Shown piece by piece: positions 1-5,505 of a DNA stretch of 8,224 nt (positions within the stretch are counted from its first letter, which is position 1; each line of letters opens with the position of its first letter). Location: the NCBI GenBank assembly GCA_937926025.1, contig CALANQ010000530.1, positions 1 through 8,224 of the forward strand. The letters are read 5' to 3'. Position numbers and translations under genes: made by a program. Below the pieces are notes generated by a model, which ran no database searches, was not told where the DNA came from, and was given only the letters and a program-made list of their open reading frames with translations. Source of the stretch: an uncultured Acidimicrobiales bacterium (GTDB taxonomy: Bacteria > Actinomycetota > Acidimicrobiia > Acidimicrobiales > Iamiaceae).

Positions 1-4
1 AGCC

Positions 5-2038
5 ATGGCCGATTCCTCTCCTCCGTTCAAGGTCGTGTCGCCGTTCGGGCCCGCGGGCGACCAGCCCAAGGCCATCGCCGGCCTGGTCGAGGGCATCCAG
101 GGCGGGGAGCGCTTCCAGACCTTGCAGGGCATCACCGGCTCGGGCAAGAGCGCCACCATCGCCTGGGCCATCGAGCAGTACCAGCGGCCCACGCTGGTGC
201 TGGCCCCCAACAAGTCCCTGGCCGCCCAGCTGGCCAGCGAGTTCCGGGAGTTCTTCCCCAACAACCGGGTCGAGTACTTCGTCAGCTACTACGACTACTA
301 CCAACCCGAGGCGTACATGGCGTCCTCGGACACGTACATCGAGAAGGACTCGTCGGTGAACGACGAGATCGACCGGCTCCGGCACTCCACCACGGCCTCG
401 CTGCTCACCCGGCGCGACGTGATCGTGGTCGCCTCGGTGTCGTGCATCTACGGCCTGGGCTCGCCCGAGGAGTACCGCGACCACACGCTCATCCTCCAGA
501 AGGGCGAGGAGATCGACCAGCGGGCCGCGCTCAAGAAGCTGGTGGAGCTCCAGTACGACCGCAACGACATGAACCTGGTCCGGGGCAAGTTCCGGGTGCG
601 CGGCGACACCATCGAGGTCCACCCCGCCTACGACGAGACGGCCGTGCGCATCGAGCTGTTCGGCGACGAGGTGGAGCGCATCCTGGTGGTCGACCCGCTC
701 ACCGGCGAGACGGTGCGGGAGGAGGACCAGATCGCCTTCTTCCCGGCCACCCACTACGTGGCCGGCGACGAGCGGATGCAGGCCGCCATCGGCCGCATCG
801 AGAAGGAGCTCCAGGAGCGGCTCGCCCACTTCGAGCAGGAGGGCAAGCTGCTCGAGGCGCAGCGCCTGCGCATGCGCACCCAGTACGACCTCGAGATGAT
901 GCAGGAGCTCGGCTACTGCAACGGCATCGAGAACTACTCGGCCCCCATCGACGGGCGCAGCCCGGGCGAGGCGCCGGGCACGCTGCTGAACTTCTTCCCG
1001 AAGGACTTCGTGGTGGTCATGGACGAGAGCCACCAGTCCGTGCCTCAGCTCCACGGCCAGTACGAAGGCGACCGCTCCCGCAAGGACCAGCTCATCGAGC
1101 ACGGCTTCCGCCTGCCGTCAGCGGCCGACAACCGCCCGCTGCGGTTCGAGGAGGTCATGGACACGGTGGGCCAGGTGATCTTCGTGTCCGCCACCCCCGG
1201 CCCCTACGAGCTGGAGGTCTCCACCAACGTGGTGGAGCAGATCGTGCGGCCCACCGGCCTGGTGGACCCCGAGATCATCGTGAAGCCCACCAAGGGCCAG
1301 ATCGACGACCTGATCGAGAACATCAACGACCGCGTCACCCGGGGCGACCGCGTCCTGGTCACCACGCTCACCAAGAAGATGTCCGAGGACCTCACGGACT
1401 ACCTGCTGGAGCTGGGTGTCAAGGTCCGCTACCTGCACTCCGAGGTCGACACCATCCAGCGCATCGAGATCCTCCGGGACCTGCGCATGGGTGAGTTCGA
1501 CGTGCTGGTGGGCATCAACCTGCTCCGGGAGGGCCTGGACCTGCCCGAGGTGTCGCTGGTCGCCATCCTCGACGCGGACAAGGAAGGCTTCCTGCGGTCG
1601 GAGACGTCGCTCATCCAGACCATCGGCCGCGCCGCCCGCAACGTCGAGGGCCAGGTGATCATGTACGCCGACCAGGTCACGCCGTCCATGCAGAAGGCCA
1701 TCAGCGAGACCAACCGCCGGCGCAAGCTCCAGCAGGAGTACAACGAAGAGCACGGCATCAACCCGCAGACCATCCGCAAGGCGGTCACGGACATCCTGGA
1801 GTACCTGCGCCCGTCCACCGGGGCGCCGCTGCCGGAGAAGGAGCGCCGCCGTGAGACCGAGGCCGACCGCAAGCGCCGTCAGGAGCTGGCCGAGCTCCCC
1901 GGCGACGAGCTGGAGCGCCTGATCCGCACGCTGGAGGCGGAAATGTCCGAGGCCTCCCAAGAGCTCCGCTTCGGGTACGCCGCCCGTCTCCGAGACGAGA
2001 TCAAGGCCCTCCGCCGCGAGCTGAGCCAGGTCCAGTAA
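5..2038 (+). CDS. uvrB: UvrABC system protein B (excision nuclease helicase subunit)
   Basis: UvrB verifies DNA damage delivered by UvrA, opens the duplex with a beta-hairpin, and recruits UvrC for incision; it acts in the cytoplasm on DNA. The 677-residue product is full length. Visible in order: GDQPKAI near residue 18; Walker A GITGSGKS (42-49); the tyrosine-rich beta-hairpin YYDYYQPEAY (95-104); Walker B DESH (340-343); helicase motif III SATP (395-398); motif V around VGINLLREGLDLPEVS (502-517); motif VI QTIGRAARN (538-546); and a C-terminal UVR domain (about 634-670) for UvrC/UvrA contact. All catalytic motifs are intact. Walker A ends in GKSAT rather than the commoner GKTFT, as in actinobacterial UvrBs known to me. 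The ATG at 5 places the N-terminus where the family normally starts, but only 4 bases lie upstream, so no ribosome binding site can be judged. The gene ends in TAA, 32 bp before the proposed ankyrin start. Confidence 0.99.
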   Translation: MADSSPPFKVVSPFGPAGDQPKAIAGLVEGIQGGERFQTLQGITGSGKSATIAWAIEQYQRPTLVLAPNKSLAAQLASEFREFFPNNRVEYFVSYYDYYQPEAYMASSDTYIEKDSSVNDEIDRLRHSTTASLLTRRDVIVVASVSCIYGLGSPEEYRDHTLILQKGEEIDQRAALKKLVELQYDRNDMNLVRGKFRVRGDTIEVHPAYDETAVRIELFGDEVERILVVDPLTGETVREEDQIAFFPATHYVAGDERMQAAIGRIEKELQERLAHFEQEGKLLEAQRLRMRTQYDLEMMQELGYCNGIENYSAPIDGRSPGEAPGTLLNFFPKDFVVVMDESHQSVPQLHGQYEGDRSRKDQLIEHGFRLPSAADNRPLRFEEVMDTVGQVIFVSATPGPYELEVSTNVVEQIVRPTGLVDPEIIVKPTKGQIDDLIENINDRVTRGDRVLVTTLTKKMSEDLTDYLLELGVKVRYLHSEVDTIQRIEILRDLRMGEFDVLVGINLLREGLDLPEVSLVAILDADKEGFLRSETSLIQTIGRAARNVEGQVIMYADQVTPSMQKAISETNRRRKLQQEYNEEHGINPQTIRKAVTDILEYLRPSTGAPLPEKERRRETEADRKRRQELAELPGDELERLIRTLEAEMSEASQELRFGYAARLRDEIKALRRELSQVQ

Positions 2039-2070
2039 CCGCTGAGCCGACGTTGCCGGCGGGCGCGAGG

Positions 2071-3611
2071 ATGGGCTCGGTGGGCACCGGGCGGGAGCGA
2101 TTCGAGGTCGAGTGGGCGGCGATGCAGGCCGAGGAGCCACCGCTGCACGCCGCGGCGAGGAGCGGCGACCATGCGGCGATCCGACAGCTGGTGGCAGCCG
2201 GTGCCGATCTCGATGAGGCGTTCGACATCCAGCTCGATCCTGGCGCTCGCCCGGTCCTCATCACCGCACTCGGATGGGCCTCGGGATCAGCCGAAGGCGC
2301 CACGGCGACGACGGTCGAGATCCTCATCGAGCTCGGCGCGGGGCTGGCGGTGGAAGGGGTTCGCCCGCCGCTGCTGTGCGCCCTTGCCGGGGTCAACGTG
2401 CGCCACCCGGTCGGCGGTGACCTCGCCAGGGTGGAGATCCTCGCCCGAGCGCACCTCGACGCGCTCGGCCGGCTGCCGTCGGACGTCGCCACGGGAGCCT
2501 GGCTCGAGGAAGCGGTCTCGAGCGGCGATCCGGATCGGGTCGCGTTCGTCCTCCGCCACGGCGCCGATCCGAACCCCGCACCGTTGGAGACGTGGAGGCG
2601 GACACCGCTCGACCGCGCAGTGTCCCGCGACTCGATCGAGGTCGTCCGCGTGCTCCTCGAATCGGGTGCCGACCCCAACCTGCGGGCTTTCCACTTGTAC
2701 GACCTGCTCGGCACCGTCCGGTCGGTCGCCGTCCTGGACGTCCTCCTCGACGCGGGGCCCTGCTCGACCCACCGATCGTGGGCCATCCCGAGCAGGAGTC
2801 GCCCGACCCTGCCGGGTACACCCTGCGCGGCCTCGCATCCGCCCGAGACGTCGATCGAGCCGAGCGGGTCGCGATGATCACGCTCCTGGTCGAACGCATG
2901 CACCTCAGCCGCCAGAACCTGGGGCGAGGGTTGTGGCTCGCCGCGTTCGACGGCGGCGACGAGGAAGCCGTGCGGGCGTTGCTCGAGGCCGGTGCCGGCA
3001 TCGACGACGTGCCGCGCCTGCTCGCCAGCCCGTGCTTCGGGCACCAGCCGGACGACGATGCAGGGGTCGAAGCGGTGATCGAGGTACTCCTGGATGCCGG
3101 CCTCGATCCGAACGACGAGGACGAGCACGGGTTCCGGCCGCTCCTGACGGCGCTCGGGCCCGACACCTTCGGGCCGGGCTACCAGGAGAGCGACGGGTGC
3201 AACCGCCCCGCTGCGCTGGCCCTGATCCGCCGCGGTGCCGACGTCAACATCCGCTATCCGGACACGGAGATCGCGTCGCTCGAGGGGGTGAACGCCTCGG
3301 GGTTCACGCCCTTGCACCTCGCCGCCAGGGTCGGCGATCCCGTCCTCATCCGGGCCCTCCTCGACGCGGGAGCCGACCCCTCGGCCCGGACGCCGGACGG
3401 TCGGACCGCCTTCGATCTCGCGGTGGGGGCACTCGAGACGTACACCGGGCCCGGAGCGACGCCGCCGGAGGTGCCGCCCGAGGGTGCGCCGATCGGGAAG
3501 CTCGGTTCTGCAGCTGAGGAACGCCAGCGCTGGGACCGCTTCGCCGCCGATGCCGCAGCCGCAGTCGATCTCCTCGCCCCCGCCTTCCGCGATGAACGGG
3601 GCCAGGCGTAG
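2071..3611 (+). pseudogene. ankyrin-repeat protein gene, interrupted by a single-base frameshift
   Basis: Ankyrin repeats are helix-turn-helix units that bind other proteins; the partner here is unknown. The first part reads in one frame to a TGA at 2875-2877; the second continues in the -1 frame to a TAG at 3609-3611. Joined at the GGGG run 2754-2757, they give about 513 residues. Roughly ten repeats are visible, some degenerate: PLHAAARSGD (24-33) with LVAAGADLD; AVSSGDPDRVAFVLRHGADPN (148-168, in part); TPLDRAV with VRVLLESGADPN (178-203); LLDAGA at the join (225-230); WLAAFDGGDEEAVRALLEAG (289-308); EVLLDAGLDPN (338-348); ALIRRGADVN (384-393); and the best, GFTPLHLAARVGDPVLIRAL (411-430) with LLDAGADPS. 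The C-terminal 60 residues are not ankyrin. No signal peptide or membrane segment is seen, so it should be cytoplasmic. The start is uncertain: ATG 2071, GTG 2080 (GAGG 9 bases upstream), ATG 2122 and TTG 2053 are all possible. Asp codon GAT is frequent, unlike in uvrB. Confidence 0.85.
2754..2757 (+). other. frameshift site in the ankyrin gene (GGGG run)
   Basis: Upstream reading is GAC GCG GGG CCC, which leaves the ankyrin pattern after LLDAG. Reading one G twice, or inserting one G, gives GAC GCG GGG GCC CTG and restores LLDAGA followed by the downstream ankyrin frame. The upstream frame beyond this point (about 45 residues to TGA 2875-2877) and the downstream frame before it are both non-ankyrin. 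The shift is therefore placed to within a few bases. It could be a real mutation, a base-call error in a G run, or -1 slippage. Confidence 0.8.
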
Positions 3612-3652
3612 CGAGCCGGGCCGGCCGCTAGCTCCGGTGTTCGAACCCCGCT

Positions 3653-3674
3653 CCCGTCCGGGCCGAGCGACGGG
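3653..3674. terminator. possible bidirectional terminator hairpin between convergent genes
   Basis: CCCGTC (3653-3658) and GACGGG (3669-3674) form a perfect 6-bp stem around a 10-base loop. It lies between the stop of the ankyrin gene (3611) and the stop of the leftward small membrane gene (3684). No T-tract follows on either strand, so intrinsic termination is only suggested. In DNA this GC-rich a short hairpin can arise by chance. Confidence 0.3.
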
Positions 3675-3683
3675 TGGCCGGTC

Positions 3684-4058
3684 TCAGCGGTCGGTGAGAT
3701 CGGGCGGGAGGGGTGGGAACAGGTCTTCGATCGCCCATTCGCTGGTGTCGTCGACCACCGGGCCCTGCCCGGTCGGCAGGTCCCGTGTCAGCCGGTCCTT
3801 CGGGACGACGACCCGAGCTCGCGGTTGGCCTGACCGGGCGATGCCGCCCCGGATGCTGGCACCGGCTCCGACGCCGCCCACGACCAGCAGACCGAGGCCG
3901 ACCCACGGATCGCCGGACCGGGTGATCAATCCAGCGAGGCCGGCGAGGGCGAACAGGCCCAGCAGTGCACCGAGGGCGTAGAAGGGCCACGCCTTCTCCT
4001 CCCGCACCGTCAGCCCGACGGTCAGCGCGATGAGCACCGCCATGGTGATGAAGCCCAC
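3684..4058 (-). CDS. small three-helix membrane protein, function unknown
   Basis: I do not recognise this 124-residue protein. It has three hydrophobic segments at about 1-17, 25-46 and 51-69, then a hydrophilic tail from about 70 to 124. The tail has a basic stretch (ARSGQPRARVVVPKDRL, 74-90) and then an acidic, proline-rich end (DDTSEWAIEDLFPPLPPDL, 103-121). The predicted start is GTG at 4058 with AGGG four bases upstream; an in-frame TAG two codons before it rules out a longer N-terminus, while ATG at 4043 is a shorter option. Codons are G/C-ending as in its neighbours, and the helices make sense, which supports this strand over the proline/serine/arginine-rich frames opposite. The gene lies 80 bp downstream of the leftward GT-C-like gene on the same strand and could be co-transcribed with it. 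It converges on the ankyrin gene. Confidence 0.7.
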   Translation of the reverse strand: MGFITMAVLIALTVGLTVREEKAWPFYALGALLGLFALAGLAGLITRSGDPWVGLGLLVVGGVGAGASIRGGIARSGQPRARVVVPKDRLTRDLPTGQGPVVDDTSEWAIEDLFPPLPPDLTDR

Positions 4059-4109
4059 CGGGCCCTATCGGCGGGCGTGACGCCCAGCTTGAGCGAGGCC
4101 CACAGCAGC

Positions 4110-4127
4110 CCGGCTCGGGCGAGCCGG
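4110..4127 (-). terminator. GC-rich hairpin after the leftward GT-C-like gene
   Basis: CCGGCTC (4110-4116) and GAGCCGG (4121-4127) form a perfect 7-bp stem with a GGGC loop. It starts 11 bases past the stop codon (4139-4141) of the leftward membrane gene. It is compact enough to act as a transcription terminator or RNA-stabilising structure before the next gene on the same strand. There is no T-tract, so termination is an inference. Confidence 0.35.
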
Positions 4128-4138
4128 TCGAGGCCTGG

Positions 4139-5425
4139 TCAGGCGGGGGCGGCGTCGGGTGCGGCGAGGACCCGATCCGGTGCCCGTCCGTCCGGCGAGC
4201 GGTCCCGGGGCCGGGGGAGGGCGTCGGCGCCGGCGGGGGTGGCGAGGGCGAGGATCGACAGGACGGCGATGGGGAGCGCCATGCGGGTGCCGCCGAAGTC
4301 CGTGCCCAGCGGGTTCATGCCCATCACCACCAGGAAGCCGAGCTGGACCACGATCGGCCAGCCCAGCGGGTGGCGGAGGCCACGGAGGGCGAGGGCGGCG
4401 ACGGCCAGGCCGAGTCCGGTGACGATGCAGATCATGGCGAGGCGATCGTCGCCGTGGGACCAGATCTCGGTCCACGCCTTGGCGAAGCCCTCAAAGGGCG
4501 GGCCGATGTCCTTCGAGCGGGGGAGGTCCGGCGGCAGCTGCGAGTTCAGCCACGCCATCCACCCGACCACGACCGCACCGGGGATCACGGTGAGCAGGGC
4601 ATCCCTGCGGTTCCGGCGGCTGATGCTCCAACCCAGCAGGATCAGGATCGCCGGCTCCTTGGCCAGCACGGCCAGGACGCCGACGGCGATCGCCCAGGCC
4701 CGGCGGTCCCGGGCGGACAGCAGGATGGCAGCGAGCGCCAGGCCCACGGCCAACCCATCGGACACGGTCACCCGCAGGGACCAGTAGGCGCCCGGGAGCA
4801 GCGGCACGATGGCGGCCACCCACGGCGGTCCGCGCAGCGCCATCGAGAGCCCGCCGGACGCCATCGCCAGCACGGCGATGCCGACGAAGGACACGAAGAC
4901 CAGGGAGAGCACCAGCGGGGTGCCGCCGCCGGTCGGGTGCAGCGCCCACGCGGTCACCGGCAGCAGAGGACGCTGGAACCGGTACCGGGGGTGGTCCAGG
5001 TGCTGGGCGGTCTCGTCGAGGTGCAGCGGATCGCGGGCGATGGCGTAGTACTGCTGGCCGTCGAGGCCCTTGTCGTTCGGCTGGTCGGCGTCGGGGAAGT
5101 CCTGCTCGAACAGCTCGGTGGACGGGCCCTTCTTCCCGGGCTGGATGAGCGACAGCGGATCGTCGGCGCCCCGCAGGTGCACGTCCACGGCGATGAAGGC
5201 CACCAGCACGAGCAGGCCCACCGCCGCCCAGCGGGCCACCTCGGCCCAGGCGATCGGGGCGCGGCCTGACGCGTCGGCGGGCGGCGCGTCGGGCTCGGGC
5301 GCGCCGATGGCGGCCTCATGGTCCAGGATCACGCTCACCGCTTCACGATCGGCAGCGCTCGGGGCATCGTGAGCATCACCCCACCCGTTCTGGTCATCGT
5401 TGGACATGGGGAACCGATCGGTCAC
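4139..5425 (-). CDS. multi-pass membrane protein, GT-C glycosyltransferase-like
   Basis: This is a 428-residue integral membrane protein with about nine hydrophobic segments (near 64-83, 169-189, 201-218, 224-238, 243-264, 277-295, 329-349, 355-371, 381-398). Residues 1-58 are hydrophilic and acidic, probably a disordered cytoplasmic tail. The long loop after the first helix holds DGQQYYAIARDP (122-133) and then PRYRFQRPLLP (146-156); KEPAILILLGW (256-266) and GTRMALP (379-385) follow. An acidic residue in the first external loop followed by many helices is the plan of GT-C enzymes that use polyprenyl-phosphate sugars. From memory, DGQ-x-YY with YR-x-QR-x-L-x-P occurs in bacterial membrane proteins linked to surface glycopolymers. 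The substrate is unknown, and a non-catalytic role cannot be excluded. The start is GTG 5425, with AAGGAGA 13 bases upstream, a long spacing; ATG 5407 is the alternative. It is divergent from the next gene. Confidence 0.8.
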   Translation of the reverse strand: MTDRFPMSNDDQNGWGDAHDAPSAADREAVSVILDHEAAIGAPEPDAPPADASGRAPIAWAEVARWAAVGLLVLVAFIAVDVHLRGADDPLSLIQPGKKGPSTELFEQDFPDADQPNDKGLDGQQYYAIARDPLHLDETAQHLDHPRYRFQRPLLPVTAWALHPTGGGTPLVLSLVFVSFVGIAVLAMASGGLSMALRGPPWVAAIVPLLPGAYWSLRVTVSDGLAVGLALAAILLSARDRRAWAIAVGVLAVLAKEPAILILLGWSISRRNRRDALLTVIPGAVVVGWMAWLNSQLPPDLPRSKDIGPPFEGFAKAWTEIWSHGDDRLAMICIVTGLGLAVAALALRGLRHPLGWPIVVQLGFLVVMGMNPLGTDFGGTRMALPIAVLSILALATPAGADALPRPRDRSPDGRAPDRVLAAPDAAPA

Positions 5426-5438
5426 GGGTGACGGCGGG

Positions 5439-5445
5439 TCTCCTT
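5439..5445 (-). promoter_or_regulatory. Shine-Dalgarno sequence of the leftward GT-C-like gene
   Basis: The minus strand reads AAGGAGA, an almost complete match to the anti-16S consensus. It stands 13 bases before GTG 5425, and no other start codon lies closer. The spacing is longer than usual, but the strength of the match supports translation starting at 5425 rather than at ATG 5407. Confidence 0.5.
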
Positions 5446-5494
5446 GAACTCGACCCGGCGGCGCCGATGGTCAGGGGAGAGCCCGGCGGCCGAC

Positions 5495-5500
5495 GAGGGA
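5495..5500 (+). promoter_or_regulatory. Shine-Dalgarno sequence deciding the start of the rightward membrane gene
   Basis: GAGGGA stands five bases before ATG 5506. The other in-frame candidates, GTG 5428 and ATG 5467, have no comparable purine-rich site at a suitable distance. A start at 5428 would also leave only 2 bp between the divergent coding regions. This favours ATG 5506. Confidence 0.55.
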
Positions 5501-5505
5501 AGCAG

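Larger units (their letters stand above)
5426..5505. promoter_or_regulatory. short divergent intergenic region between two membrane-protein genes
   Basis: If the rightward gene starts at ATG 5506, about 80 bp separate two divergent starts, and any promoters for both must lie here or inside the coding ends. I see no convincing -10/-35 pair on either strand: TTGAAC at 5444-5449 has no good -10 partner at the right distance. No operator-like palindrome stands out. Confidence 0.4.

Noticed and set aside
1118..2140. Minus-strand open frame opposite the 3' half of uvrB
   Set aside because: It lies opposite an intact, conserved uvrB; the composition (Leu, Asp, Val and Gly runs) follows from reading its codons in reverse.
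2001..3317. Minus-strand open frame of 438 codons opposite the ankyrin gene
   Set aside because: Arg/Ser/Pro-rich and featureless, while both plus-strand segments show repeated ankyrin motifs.
3639..3646. GTTCGAAC followed by CCCCG, resembling a tRNA T-arm or a tRNA-derived attachment site
   Set aside because: The 5-bp T-stem has a mismatch, no CCA or matching 5' acceptor strand lies at the right distance on either strand, and no integrase is nearby. TTCGAA is a simple palindrome.
3484..3981. Plus-strand open frame running through the ankyrin end and across the small membrane gene
   Set aside because: Low-complexity Arg/Pro/Ser translation that overlaps two better-supported genes.
5444..5472. 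TTGAAC as a -35 promoter box with a -10 box 17 bases downstream
   Set aside because: The hexamer at the right distance is ATGGTC, which does not resemble a -10 element, so no promoter is claimed.
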